Positions 45,450 through 56,342 of a stretch of 64,000 bases of DNA are shown here, in pieces. The notes below the pieces were generated by a model. It did no database searches. It saw only the letters and a program-made list of their open reading frames with translations, and was not told where the DNA came from. Origin of the DNA: Nematostella vectensis (lineage: Eukaryota; Cnidaria; Anthozoa; Actiniaria; Edwardsiidae); the NCBI RefSeq assembly GCF_932526225.1, contig NC_064034.1, forward strand, positions 12,288,887 through 12,352,886. The letters are read 5' to 3'. Position numbers and translations under genes: made by a program. How positions within the stretch are numbered: the stretch's first letter is position 1; the number at the start of each line of letters is the position of its first letter.

Positions 45450-46837
45450 CTTGTAAATTTGAAACGCATCGCGCTGTACAGCTGGCATTGCACAACTCCA
45501 GACTCGATTCAATTAATTTGACGGTTTTCGCTCATCGACGATCTTCCGAATTTTAGAAGTTCTTCCGAATTACAAGAGAACGATCTTCCGAGCTTTAAGA
45601 ACGTCTTCTGAAGGAAAAAGGGAACGATCATCTTCCGTGTTTCAATAATGTTTTCCAATTGACCCCCGGGGAACAATATCGTTTATGAACTATTTTAGCG
45701 AAAAGAGATCGTTCCTTCATTATACAAAAAGCTTTTCTAAAACTTTCACATTTGCCAAAATTAGGAGAAAAGTATGTTTGCGCTGTCGGATAAAAGGAAG
45801 GAGCTTACGAACAGACGAAAGATGATAGGATTGGTAAAGATAGGGATAGGGACTGTGGGGTGTAGAGAGAGATGTTAGGGGAAGGAGGGAGGGATGAGAG
45901 GCGGAGAAGGGGTATAAAAGGAAGTAGTATAAAGGAGTAAAAAAGAGGATGAAGGAGGAGGAGGAGGATTAAAGGGAGGAAAGGGAAGACAAAAGGCCAA
46001 ATTAAAAAAAAAGTAGCCAATTAAGTGTTGTTTTGTAGTAATTCCCAGAATTTAACTAGATTTCCTGCTTACCTAACTCAAGAAGAATTAGGGGCCTTAA
46101 ATTAGTTCTAGGATATTTGCACAATTATTTTTTTATAGAGAAAATCAATTAAAAAGGCTAAAGCCAGAGGATAGACACATTGGGTAAAAATTAATAAAAT
46201 GTATTTTACCTGCTAATCCTAAGCACCTGATGTTTATTTTATAAATCGAAATTAAATTATTCTTTCTGTGATCCTGAAAACAAACCTTTCGAATCTAAAA
46301 CTATTGGATAATTTTGAAAATGGAAAAATAAAAATCTGTGATTGAGAAAATATGTTGGAATAAATAGAAGTAATATGTACCCTTGAGAATAGATGATTTT
46401 TTTCGTATGCGGTAAAAACGCTAAGGCAAATGATTAATATTGACAACACTTGGGTTCTTAATGATGGTTTTAATTAGTTTTCTAATATCAAGTACAAACT
46501 AAGTAAACAGTACGACAGATCAATCGAAGAGTTTTTTTTCTAAAGTATTTTGAGGCATAATTGTATTCCATAATTTTTAACCCTCTCTAAGGTCGACTAA
46601 GGCAGCCTATTTCTGGTAAAAAAAAAAAATAGCAGCATCTTATAACCTTCACGTTTATTCTTAGTGACATCAATTATGATATAGGGAATTAATTAATCAT
46701 GTGTGTTGCAAGAGTTTTTTAGCATGGAGATCTGAAGTGTCATGCATATAGCATTACACTCTTTTTTTATAAGAACGTCCAGCCTGGGATTCCGCCTAAA
46801 TTTAAGAACATGCTAAGCTCAGATAGCAGCAAAATAA

Positions 46838-46912
46838 TCGCTCTAAAAATGAAGAATCAAAGTGCTCATACTATCGCTCTAAAAATGAAGAATCAAAGTG
46901 CTCATACTAGCG
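46838..46912 (+). repeat. Two-copy 36-bp tandem repeat
   Basis: TATCGCTCTAAAAATGAAGA plus ATCAAAGTGCTCATAC, twice in succession. Noncoding. Confidence 0.85.
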
Positions 46913-48510
46913 ATTTAAAATATTATTGTTATTGATCATTTGTGTAGTTCTGTTTTTACTAGGCTGGTGTGTGTGATTTCAGGTCACCGAAATTTAAGAA
47001 CATCGATAAGAACGTTTTCAGCCTTAAAATGCTCCAAAAATAAGAACGGTTCATAACTGGAAATTAGACATTCGTAAAAACAATAAGTTGCTTTAAGCGA
47101 AAAAAAAAAATGGGCGCATATTTCAATTCCTTGCGTTATTACTTTGATCTTAAAATTTTACATGAGTATCAAGCTCTTAAAAAGACATTTGTTTAAAATG
47201 CTTAAATTTGTACGTCTCATAACCCAAATATAATTATTTGGCTTATGATTTACTCAAATCGCAAAAAGTCCTTGAAATTGCAGATTGAGTTGATCGAATG
47301 AACCAATGAGCTTCAAGTTTTCTTGAAGACAAAAAAAAATACAAAAAAATTATTATTTCAACCTTTTTTTATGGCCAAGGAAATGTTTCTTTAGAATTTT
47401 AAAAAATCTCCACTGAGCTATCATTTCATCAACAATGCAATTGGTTCTACCCAGTTCATATCTCATGCTAATAAATTCAATGGTATAACTAGAAAGACTA
47501 TAGACAAGCTGTAGAAAAAAATACTGACTGGTCTACGTAGGCGTTGTGAATACAAGCTATTTCAACATGATAACTAGCTTTGACAATGACAAAGGATTAT
47601 TACGGAGACATAGGGATAAGCACAAAATGCTCTTAAATCACTTCTAGGTATAATAGGGGAAAATACAGTGTCTTTTGAATTTCTTCGTTTATCATCATTT
47701 CATCACAGAAAGCGTTTGAAATTGCGTTGGCAAATAAACTCAATAGCATCTTACCTTACTACCTCACGTAGATACTTATGCTAGAATTGTCCACACCAAT
47801 CAGCTCTGCCCATTTGAAACGATTAGGAACAAAATGTTCAGATGCTTGCTTACAGAAGTGCTCCGGGAATTACATAAAGAACTGTGGAACCTTGTTCTCT
47901 CTCAGCGGCTTTGTAACGATGATGGGAATGGACTTATGCATTCATGAATCCAAATAAAGTGGTCTCAGATCCTTGAAATGAACTAAGAAAGCGATACGCT
48001 TGTAAACAAAATGACAAGAAAGTGTCGCACACCGAATACATTTGAACGCAATGTGACACAAGGCATCTGACTTAGAAACACCTGTTTTTCCTAGGGTGAA
48101 GTAAAAAAAATATAATTAAGAAAATTAGTTCCTTAGTTTGTTGATATTTCCCAGTACACCTTGTTTAAAATAATAAAAGTCATCAGTTGTTACGTATAGG
48201 AAATTCAATTGTTCTATCGATGCAATATTTTCGTATTTTTATTTACTATCGTGTGACTATTGAGGCATTCTCGTAGAGTTTGTCATCTGATATTAGAGGC
48301 CCGCTGTTCATAGACGGGAAACGCGAGGACAAAATCAATTGATCAAAATCAATCTGAGAAGTTAAAAAATGAGCCTTGAGGACTTATGCCTTTGAAGCTC
48401 CATTCGTCAGTAAATTGATTTTTGACAACTCAAGTAACACACAGTCCATTCACTACACAGTGCAAACACACAGTGCGAGGCTAATTTGGTTCTTACCGTC
48501 ATTGTTTTAC

Positions 48511-49060
48511 TAATGCACTAGTCAATTAATACCCCCACCCCCATGGTCCCGGGGAAGGGTGGGGGGTTAGACTTTGACCCTGTACACAACCGAGAAAAAC
48601 CCGCATCCCCTCGGGACAAAACAGCAGTCAAATGCCCCTACCCCTTGGGAACTACCCGACAACAAGTCATTTAAAATAAGCTTTTATCTTTCAAAACCAG
48701 TACACTTCAGCGAGTACATTTGTACCAATTACTATGAAAATAACAGTTACATAAAAAGATGGAAAAATAAATCATCTTCCTCTGGCATATTTTTTTTGTT
48801 AATACTCGTTTTTGCACATGTCGCCGTGAAGCATGTCACACGCTGATACATGGAATTTCTTGCTACAGAAGAAAAAGTCTCAAGCCAGAAACTAACATGA
48901 TATTTGTGACACGGTGGGGATAAATCTAAGAGTCAAAAACTGTCAATTTCCCCACCCACTCGGGACAGATTCTCGTTCAAAAGTGCTCTTAACCCCCACC
49001 TTAACCCCACACTTCCCCGGGACCATGGGGGTGAGGGTTTCAAATGACTAGTGCATAAGA
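48511..49060. mobile_element. 0.55-kb MITE with about 55-bp inverted termini
   Basis: Left TATGCACTAGTCAATT-like start with CCCCCATGGTCCCGGGGAAG; right CTTCCCCGGGACCATGGGGG...GACTAGTGCATAAG is its reverse complement with few changes. A second inner pair (CCCCTCGGGACA / CACTCGGGACAG) is visible. No transposase frame. Confidence 0.8.
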
Positions 49061-49599
49061 CCTACGGTGATCCAAGAAAATGTCCCATGGGTTTAATACA
49101 GAACTACTTTTTTAGAAGAAGGGGTGCACCACTGAAAATAAGAGCATCTAATCATTAAAACGGTAAACGTATAGTGGCAAATTATATCAAAATCAGGCAA
49201 CTATAGGCTTTTGGAATTGTGCTGAATAAAGCATATTATGCTTCTCTTATAATATTATTTGTTTTGGTATCCCTGTGGCCCCTTATCATCCCATGGGCCC
49301 TCCGTGGGTTGCCCTCGTTGTTGTTAATTAACGTTTTGACTTTTGCTCGAGGCTTTTCATGTAGACTTTATTTTTAAGTAAATTAACCAAATTGTGAAAT
49401 GAATGATCCCAAAACAAATAGTATTATAACAGCTTTTAGCATTGCTCATTAAAAAATGATGCTCAAATTATGCTTTAAGCAGTGCTCATTTTAAAATATG
49501 CTCAAATTATGCTTCTAGCGGTAAACGCTATGTCTACTTGCACGGCGTCCGGTAAAGGAGGAAAAAAAACTAGCTGCACGGCTGTCTGCCATTTTCTCG

Positions 49600-50100
49600 A
49601 ATTTTAGCCTAAATAACAAGTTTTTGGCTTTGAAACCCTTCCACGATTATTAAGAACAGCCAAGAGATGTTTTTTAGCTTGAAAAGATGTGCATTGAGTG
49701 ACCCACAAATGGTCGGCACAGTATGAACGAAGCGTGGAGATCGACACTACGTTTTCGCCATACACACTGTGCAAGGAGAAAAAAAGTAGATGCACTTCCC
49801 TTTTTTCTTTTTGCCATTAAGCCAAAATGAAAAGTTTTAACTTTAAAAACCTCCCAACGTTGTTTAGAACCGTCAAACGATGGCTTCGAGCTTGAAAAAA
49901 CTCTCAAAAGGCGACATGAGAATGCTCGGCACATAATGAACGATGCATGGTGTCGAACTCCAAGCTTCGTTCATACTTTGCCGAGCATTTGCGGGCCGCT
50001 TGTTGCATAGCTTTTCAGGTTAAAAATCGTCGCTTGGCTGTTATAAATAATCGTGAAAGTGTTTCAAAACCAGAAACTTGTTATTTAGGCTATATTAAGG
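49600..50100. repeat. Three-copy inverted/direct repeat with matching translations
   Basis: Copy 1 (minus, about 49604-49750), copy 2 (minus, about 49815-49950) and copy 3 (plus, about 49955-50095) share LRSYxAxHL...SFQAKxxLLAVLNNRxxVSKPxTCYLG-like translations. Copies 1 and 3 form an inverted repeat of about 140 bp. Either a foldback element or a duplicated coding scrap; no start or splice context was recognised. Confidence 0.65.
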
Positions 50101-50755
50101 TATATTTCAATACTTCAATGTTGCTTCCTGGTGCTTTAGGGGAATAGTATGCGTCGTCGAAAACATTAATTAAACAAATGCCTCCCTTTTGAGTCCCCAA
50201 TATATTTATCTTTTATTTAATTTATTATTTATCTTATAATTTATCCTATAAAATGTGAAAAAGGCGCTTTCTATAAAATACCGCATGTATTTTAGTATTC
50301 CACTTTTTCCTGTATCCGTGTTGGGAACCATGTGCATGGTGTTTTTGGCGGGAATCGGAAAACATAATTCAAACCATGCAAGTTCGCACGGTCATATGTT
50401 GGGTTTTGTGGATAAGAGAGTGGATCGTGAATCCTCGCTTCGTTGGCTTTCTTGGGCTTAGTGTGTTTTTTTGGTCGATTCCATACTTTTAAATGAAAAT
50501 CGATGTAACATAAAAGGTATGTGGGTCTGAGAACACAAAAATGACCGCAAACTATTTGTAATGAGCAAAACCTTTTTCTTTATAAAAATTCGAAGTATCG
50601 AGATTGATCTGATAAGATAAGAAGTGTTGTGCACCGTCCTTTAATGGATTGAATTGAAGTTGTTCAAAAGTCAAAAGTCTTGCAGTTGTAGATAAAAACT
50701 CTTTTCTTCCGTTTTCTTGTTTGCGAACCGTTTTGTTTATGCGCGATGGAGCTAA

Positions 50756-51560
50756 AGAACCCCCTTGTCTCCCACGGACTCATATTCGTAACGTCCCTAT
50801 ATGTCAGGCGCTCAGTTGCTTGTTATTAGCGTCCGTATAGGTCATGTGTACTTTTGTCCCCTCCCACAAAGACTAAATTGATAAGTGTGTTCCCCCTTGC
50901 TTCCCACGGACTCGTATTCGTAACGTCCCTATATGTCAGCCGCTCAGTTGCTTGTTATGAGCGTCCGTATAGGTCATGTGTACTTTTGTCACCCACCCTC
51001 CCCTCCCACAAAGACTAAATTGATAAGTGTGTCCCCCCTTGCTTCCCACGGACTCGTATTCGTAACGTCCCTATATGTCAGCCGCTCAGTTGCTTGTTAT
51101 GAGCGTCCGTATAGGTCATGTGTACTTTTGTCACCCACCCTCCCCTCCCACAAAGACTAAATTGATAAGTGTGTTCCCCCTTGCTTCCCACGGACTCGTA
51201 TTCGTAACATTCCTATATGTCAGCCGCTCAGCTGCTTGTTATGAGCGTCCGTATAGGTCATGTGTACTTTTGTCACCCACCCTCCCCTCCCACAAAGACT
51301 AAATTGATAAGTGTGTTCCCCCTTGCTTCCCACGGACTCGTATTCGTAACGTCCCTATATGTCAGGCGCTCAGTTGGTTGTTATGAGCGTCCGTATAGGT
51401 CATGTGTACTTTTGTCACCCACCCTCCTCTCTCACAAAGACTAAATTGGTCACTGTGTTCCCGCCCCTTGTTTCCCACGGACTCGTATTCGTAACGTCCC
51501 TATATGTCAGCCGCTCAGTTGCTTGTTATGAGCGTCCGTATAGGTCATGTGTACTTTTTC
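50756..51560 (+). repeat. 142-bp satellite, about 5.7 copies
   Basis: The unit includes CTTGCTTCCCACGGACTCGT, CGTAACGTCCCTATATGTCA, TTGCTTGTTATGAGCGTCCG and TGTGTACTTTTGTCACCC. Copies start every 142 bp (the first is shorter). 142 is not divisible by three, so the similar 75-codon frames restart in each copy and are not a gene. Confidence 0.92.
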
Positions 51561-51669
51561 CACCACGCCATTTCCACACATTACCGGAGAAGAGGTGTGC
51601 AAACTGTTTCTTATTTCAATATTATACCGGGGAACAAAGTTCTAACTCACGCGTTGATGTAATCTCGTG

Positions 51670-52248
51670 AGCGGTGCGAGTTTGACTGGAAGGTGCGCAC
51701 ATCCACGGACTCGGGATACCTGTGGCGAGTCTTGGGCGTATGACGGGAAGACTGGCGCGGGCGCAGTACAGTCCACGTGTGATAGCGGCTTAGTGTTGCT
51801 GTAAGTAAGCAGAGGAGCTGGAGGGACATGACTCGACTCCGTGATTTGTGGATGGGACGCATCAATGCTGAAGATACGACAGATGATTGTACTGATCGAA
51901 CTTCTGTCTTCCTTTTTTGTCTGTTTTGACAAGAACGACGATTTTGAAACCAAACCTGAAACAAAGAATAAAGCAATGGTAAAAAATAAAAGGTCAAACT
52001 CTTTCAGCTACACAGAATGTCTATATGCCCACTGTTATATGCGAGGGTGGATTGATTCTAATCTCTATCGTTCAATAATAATCGTACCTGGATTCTCGAC
52101 TCGTCGATGTCAAGTTCCCGCGCAAGTTTCTCCCGGATCTGGATGCCAGGAAACCGCTCGTACTGGAACGCCTCCTCTAGGATGACAGTTTGTTCTTTCG
52201 AGAAAAAGGTCCTCTGCCTTCTATGACTTTTACGGGGATTGGAAGGCA
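51670..52248 (-). pseudogene. PRD-class homeobox gene copy A, exons 2 and 3 only, decayed
   Basis: Exon 2 (52248-52088) encodes the homeodomain start, RRQRTFFSKEQTVILEEAF, through helix 2; exon 3 (from 51955 down) encodes the recognition helix VWFQNRRSCQNRQ. The intron falls between homeodomain residues 46 and 47, the classic PRD-class position, and residue 50 is Gln. Compared with copy C (61766-62642), Arg55 is Cys, a one-base loss near 51837 shifts the frame, a short deletion lies near 51728 and the C-terminal end is missing. Exon 1, expected near 52411, is replaced by the element that starts at 52389. It is a pseudogene unless used by chimeric splicing. Confidence 0.8.
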
Positions 52249-52385
52249 CTGAAAAAAAGAACATGGTCCCCAGAATTGATAAAACTCGATTTGTGACAAT
52301 TGAACAATGTTTTGCTGATTATAAATGATGATCTTTTCATCACATGTACGTTCCATGCTCCGTTCGTACCCTCAAGGCAATATTT

Positions 52386-52455
52386 CTCCGCTTGCGCGGA
52401 GCGCTGGGGGTGGCTAGCCCCCCTTGTGTGTGTGTGTGTTTCACACACACAACAT
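52386..52455. other. Hairpins at the left border of the element
   Basis: CTCCGCTTGCGCGGAG can fold with a 6-bp stem and sits exactly where similarity to the homeobox array ends. About 25 bp on, (TG)n followed by TTTCACACACACAAC forms a second inverted repeat. They may mark a break or repair point. Confidence 0.5.
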
Positions 52456-52470
52456 GTGGGAACCTTGCAA

Positions 52471-52872
52471 TTAGACCCCCGTCTGTCCTGTAGTATACCG
52501 AGCATTGGGTTGGGCCACCCTGCTCGTAAGACCCCTAGAGACTATCCCTGCGCCTACGCCCACGACACCAACCAGCCAGGCGACCACTGCCAGCGGACCG
52601 CCGATCATAACCCCTATCCCACTCAAAGAGACTCCTACCCCGGCGCTGGAAAGCGCCCCTGCAGCGATGCCGGATGCCACAGACACAGCATGGGTAACGG
52701 CAAAGGCGCGCTTATACTTTTTCCGCACCTGTCGATGATGCGTTATCTCGTTGTCTAGAACCGCCTGAGAGTCACATATTTCCTGGAGTCGGAAGCTTTG
52801 CACGTCGCCGCCGCTGTGCATACTGGGAAGCGAGGGGTATATGGCACCACCTCTAACGTCGCTGTTTGCCAT
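52471..52872 (-). CDS. Small membrane protein of the element, C-terminally truncated
   Basis: 133 codons. A polar N-terminus with a basic coiled-coil-like stretch (ITHHRQVRKKYKRAF) is followed by two glycine/alanine-rich hydrophobic helices (GIAAGALSSAGVGVSL and IGGPLAVVAWLVGVVGVGAG). This type is known to me as a recurrent protein of unknown role in cnidarian Polinton-like elements, probably virion-membrane or host-membrane related. The last 20 or so residues do not fit the type and the frame stops 80 bp from the element border, so the C-terminus is probably lost. The start is the first ATG after the upstream stop. Confidence 0.65.
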   Translation of the reverse strand: MANSDVRGGAIYPSLPSMHSGGDVQSFRLQEICDSQAVLDNEITHHRQVRKKYKRAFAVTHAVSVASGIAAGALSSAGVGVSLSGIGVMIGGPLAVVAWLVGVVGVGAGIVSRGLTSRVAQPNARYTTGQTGV

Positions 52873-52888
52873 GTCTGTTACGTCGGAG

Positions 52889-53425
52889 CTAGGTGAGCTC
52901 TAATACAAGGCGAACAGGCTTGCCCTTAAAGTCCACCCGTCTACCGTAGTTATCCCTTATCCATATTTGGATACTCGAGACAAACTCAGAGGAAGTTGCT
53001 GCGACACAAACTTGTAAGTCGGGTCCATAGACGACTTTCTCGTGCGGTCTCCCGCGGGTTTCTAGGCAGGCGAGAACGTTTGAAGGTTCGCCTAAGGAGA
53101 GGCATTGCGTGTGATCTACGATATCGCAGCAGATGTACAGGGCCTCTATTTTCGGCAAAGCCACCTTAAGTAGGGGTCCCTCCAAGGGCAGTGCGAGGCC
53201 CCGCTCCCCCAACTAATTGTCTTTAGCCTCTAGGCCAAAAAGCGCGCAAAGCTCGGCATTCAGGAACGCAACGCCACTGGACATAAGCGCGATCTTCCCG
53301 GTGAGGGGGTCCAGCTTCGCGGTCAGAATCTTGCTTTCAGCGCGGTTGATCGTTTCCACGATGGACTCGGCCGTGTGGTGCCCGGCTGGCAGAGTAGCGA
53401 TGGGCGGGAGGGCGGATATAGTCAT
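52889..53425 (-). pseudogene. Minor-capsid-like protein interrupted by an amber stop
   Basis: Two minus-strand frames, 53425-53213 (70 codons) and 53212-52889 (107 codons), lie in the same phase and are separated only by TAG at 53215-53213. Together they give about 178 residues. The second half has the pattern 'ALYICCDIVDHTQCL' and 'IQIWIRDNYGRRVDFKGKPV' ending in a short beta-rich tail, like the penton-type (minor capsid) proteins of cnidarian elements of this kind. The N-terminal part (SGVAFLNAELCALFG) also fits. The function is inferred from element context. The break is a single codon, so the relic may be young or the stop may be read through. Confidence 0.65.
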
Positions 53426-53451
53426 TATCTGATGCTCCCGCTAGAGATTAT

Positions 53452-53472
53452 ACCAGCTGTTAAACAGCGAGC
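53452..53472. promoter_or_regulatory. Repeated palindromic motif between divergent element genes
   Basis: CAGCTGTTAAACAGCGAG, with GCTGTT/AACAGC arms around one A, lies between the minus gene starting at 53425 and the plus gene starting at 53609. The same 21-base string recurs at 57965-57985 inside a coding region. A regulatory role is a guess. Confidence 0.3.
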
Positions 53473-53608
53473 ACTGCCGGAGCGCCACGAAGTGTGGGCG
53501 CCTTATCGGCCGCTCGAAGTAGAGCGTCTGTTCGCCTTTGGTGAGCACAATATTTAGGACCACCATTGTATTGAACACAGCCCGCCTTCGTGTTTAATAG
53601 GACTGAGC

Positions 53609-54745
53609 ATGGATTGGGAGGGCTGGCGGATGCTGAACGAGGAGGCAAAAGAGGCGGAAGAGACGAAGAAGGCGGCAACTGCGGCGGGAGCCTATATAGC
53701 CGAACATATCAAACACGCTATAGCCGAACAAGTCAAACACGAAAAAACCCGGTTTCCCTAGGTCTCTGACCCTCGGGCAAAAACTGCTCTACGCCGTGCC
53801 CGCGACCCCCGTGGAGAGCACGGCCTCAGACATCACCCCACTACTCGCGCAGCCAGAGATACACGTGGCTGAGGACAAATCATTCACGACTAGGGTCCGA
53901 GACATATTCAAAGAAACAGTAGTCACGCACAAGTCCGCCAAGGAGTCTCGCCGATGGCTATCGGAGCCTTCCTATGGGTGCTGGCCACAGCAACTCAACT
54001 TTGCGGTCTGGTGCGCAACCGCCGGATGCGGGGTGTCCCTAACCGACCCCGCTTTTGCCACGCTCCCCTCTGTCAGCAGGGGATTTCTAAGGTTTCACGT
54101 CTACTTTACCACTCGGAGGATACTCTACGAGCTCGGCGCCCCCCTGTCTGGCGACAGGCCGTTCACGCAAAAAAAAAATAACCCCTACAAGAAAGCCACT
54201 TTCGAGCGTCTATGCATAGAGTTCGGTTTGCCGCGTAAGCCGGACTTCCGATGGAAAGGCGGGCGGAACCACGGGCTAGGTGATGTGTTTGTGTTCTACC
54301 CGGGGGAGGGGTATCGCAACGTGCACGTGATCCGTGGCTACGACACGGCGGCGGACGAGTACCCGAGCCACCTCAATCTGTTTAGCGACGAAGGTGGGAC
54401 GTACAATAGTGGGAAGCAGGTGGGTTTCATACGCAACGACGGTCACGGGGGCGTGCAATATAGCTGGTTTGCGCCTCCCAAAGGTGAGGCGCTGACAAAA
54501 GCAGGGCTAGGAAGACTCGATCGCTCGGTCGAGGCGTTCGTCTACACGGTGCTTGGCGCGCAGGTGAACGTCCGTTCCTCTATCGCGGGGGCCGGCGGAC
54601 CGGCCATGGAGGCGCAGGCGGTGTTCACGAATCTGCTTGAAGACGCGGTCATAGAAAACGACGTCGCTCAAAGCGTTCAAAGGTACCAGTTAGCCGTGCA
54701 GGAGGCCAAGGTGAGAGTCTTGCGGTCGCACCAGGAGTGTGGCTG
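53609..54745 (+). pseudogene. Conserved element protein of unknown role, one frameshift
   Basis: An N-terminal part starts at ATG 53609 (MDWEGWRMLNEEAKEAEETK) and stops at TAG 53759-53761; the +1 frame continues from about 53757 through a 316-codon frame to TGA 54743-54745. A one-base insertion in CCCTAGG near 53758 explains the break. The full product would be about 378 residues: a charged Ala/Lys/Glu-rich helix, then a globular part with 'RRWLSEPSYGCWPQQLNFAVW', 'HVYFTTRRILYELGAPL', 'FRWKGGRNHGLGDVFVFYPG' and two strings rich in Gly. I have the impression that this family is standard in cnidarian elements of this type and might be a capsid-associated protein. No catalytic motif was recognised. 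The next gene overlaps its stop. Confidence 0.65.
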
Positions 54746-55099
54746 ATGCCGAGCGATCTGGTGATAAACACGCAAAGCGTTGTGGGCTACAACAATAAAC
54801 TGCAGAAAGCCACAGACTCCATGACGCTCGGCGCAAACGCGATCAACACCTAGACAAATCCAGTCGGTGCTCATAACATGGCCGGTGGGCATCCTAGGGT
54901 GCAACACGTGACTGATCCGAGGATCGACCGCGAGGTGCGAAGCAAGGCCGTAGTGCACGCAGAGGGCGCGGCGGCTGCCCCCTCTTCGCGTATGCGCAGC
55001 ATGACATCGCCCGGACCGGGCGAAAAGAGTGACCACACCGCCCTCAAGGCGGGGTTGTCGGCGCTCGCGGTGGCCGCGGCGTATTACTTGTTCCGATGA
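54746..55099 (+). pseudogene. Small tail-anchored element protein interrupted by an amber stop
   Basis: ATG 54746 directly follows the preceding stop. The frame reads MPSDLVINTQSVVGYNN, meets TAG at 54851-54853 and continues in the same phase (HPRVQHVTDPRIDREV, then a C-terminal hydrophobic helix AGLSALAVAAAYYLF) to the stop at 55097. About 117 residues without the stop. I recall this family from other cnidarian elements, where it is one continuous protein; its role is unknown. Like the minor capsid gene it has a single TAG. Confidence 0.65.
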
Positions 55100-55665
55100 T
55101 TGCTTTGCATTCGACGAACCAAGAACGCGGCTACGGCTAGAAATTTCACCGCTTCTCCTGCAGCCTTAAACACAAAGTTCGCGACGCTGCCTACTAGCCC
55201 ATGGAGAAGCTCGCCTAGCTTTTTCCCGATAGCCTTAAGCCCGTTACCGACCCCTCTGTCCACGGAGGAGAGCGACTTGCCGAGCGACGTCACAATGGTC
55301 GCGATCGTCGTCGCTACGGCCAACCCGATAGCGGTGACGGTAAAGCCGTACTTTTTAAAGATGGCTTTGATGCGCTCTCTGAGCGGCTTTTGGTTCTCGA
55401 GCTCTCGGTTTTCGCGTTCTAGTTCGTCAATCTCGGATAGCCTTTCCTCGTTGCGCTCACGGGCCTCTTGGCGGCTACTCTCTGACGTGTTAGGGTCGTC
55501 GATGGTCTCCCTGTCTGTGGTTACCACCCCCTTGCAGCTCTTGGACCCGTTCTGTGTTCTCCTGGATAACCGCCTCTATTTCTGCCACAGACCCCATCGC
55601 TAGCTTGAAGCCTTTCAGCTTCGCAACGTCCTGTCGAACGCCCCCGTTCTCATTGAACACCTGTC
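55084..55665 (-). pseudogene. Coiled-coil membrane protein of the element, frameshifted
   Basis: The main frame 55527-55084 (147 codons) has a long acidic coiled coil (RERNEERLSEIDELERENRE), then 'LRERIKAIFKKYGFTVTAIG', an alanine-rich membrane helix and a second amphipathic/hydrophobic part (LGELLHGLVGSVANF, VKFLAVAAFLV). Upstream, another minus frame carries its missing start region (VRQDVAKLKGFKLAMGSVAE...) ending at a GGGGG run near 55528, where one base explains the frameshift. This is one of the most recognisable small proteins of cnidarian Polinton-like elements; its role is unknown, perhaps a virion membrane or fusion-type protein. It overlaps tail-to-tail with the gene ending at 55099 and butts against a truncated capsid gene at 55681. 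Confidence 0.7.
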
Positions 55666-55680
55666 TTGGTTTAGTCCAAG

Positions 55681-56327
55681 GTAGTCGTCGGAAGCGATGC
55701 TACCAAATTATCCTACGGCATCAAAAATCTAGAGCTGGAATACCAAAGCCTGAGGGACGACAACCTCGCCCGATTTGCAGCCGCCGCCTACCAAAACGGC
55801 AAAACGTTCTTCTACGAGCAAGTGGACCTCTACAAAACCTTCGTGATTAGCAAAGGGGCGGACAGCATAATCAACGAGAGTGTCAACCTGCCGCGAAGGT
55901 CTATGAGTGGTCTGTTGCCCCTCTTTGTGGAGCCATACACGGCAGGGGCTCGAGACTCTGAGAAGTTCGTGTACAAGAGCGTCCGCGTTACAATCGACGG
56001 CATGCCAAACAAGGTCTTCAGCCAGGAACTACGCTCCACGGATTTCTGGAGGGAGGCGAAGAGGCGGTTCGTCAGTGGCAGCGGAGCGCCTAGTGTCAGC
56101 CCCGAGTCGTTCTATGGCCATAACAAGTTTGCTCTGTGGATCGACCCCCGAACGACGACAGTGCTATCCATGGGGGCGGTCTCCGATTGGTCAACACCCG
56201 CGACGGTGTGCATCTCGAGATAAAACGCACGGCAAGCGGCACGGGTACCGTCAACTGTCACGTGTTTGTGGTGGCCGACGCCCAAATGAACCTTATGAAC
56301 GGACAGCTAGAGTCCATACAATACTGA
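55681..56327 (+). pseudogene. Capsid-type protein, N-terminus missing and one frameshift
   Basis: An open frame with no start runs from about 55681 (LSYGIKNLELEYQSL...) through VDLYKTFVISKGA to 56160, and the +1 frame then finishes 'GGGLRLVNTRDGVHLEIK' to the stop at 56325. The switch lies in CGAACGACGACAG near 56150, a likely one-base loss. The C-terminal pattern (ALWIDPRT ... LRLVNxxxGVxLEI ... FVVADAQMNL) is a jelly-roll style capsid C-terminus that I associate with the major capsid gene placed just before the ATPase in these elements. The N-terminal half is absent; antisense gene 55665-55084 occupies its place, so a rearrangement occurred at about 55670. Confidence 0.65.
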
Positions 56328-56342
56328 GTACAGTAGTACGGT

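Larger units (their letters stand above)
44478..51669. other. About 7-kb gene-poor region
   Basis: 5' flank of the guanylate cyclase gene; a likely 5' UTR exon may end near 44571 (CTCACAA|GTAAGTAA on minus). Rest: two-copy repeat at 44840-44957, MITE 45317-45449, purine-rich 45800-46000, two-copy repeat 46838-46912, MITE-like 48511-49060, inverted repeats 49600-50100 and the satellite 50756-51560. Between 46100 and 48500 I see only AT-rich sequence without a convincing gene. Confidence 0.55.

Noticed and set aside
47400-48000. Possible old retrotransposon scrap (for example RNKMFRCLLTEVLRELHK)
   Set aside because: Short, with many stops, and no catalytic motif could be seen.
50933-51670. Series of similar 75-codon frames
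   Set aside because: Satellite of 142 bp, not divisible by three; frames restart in each copy.
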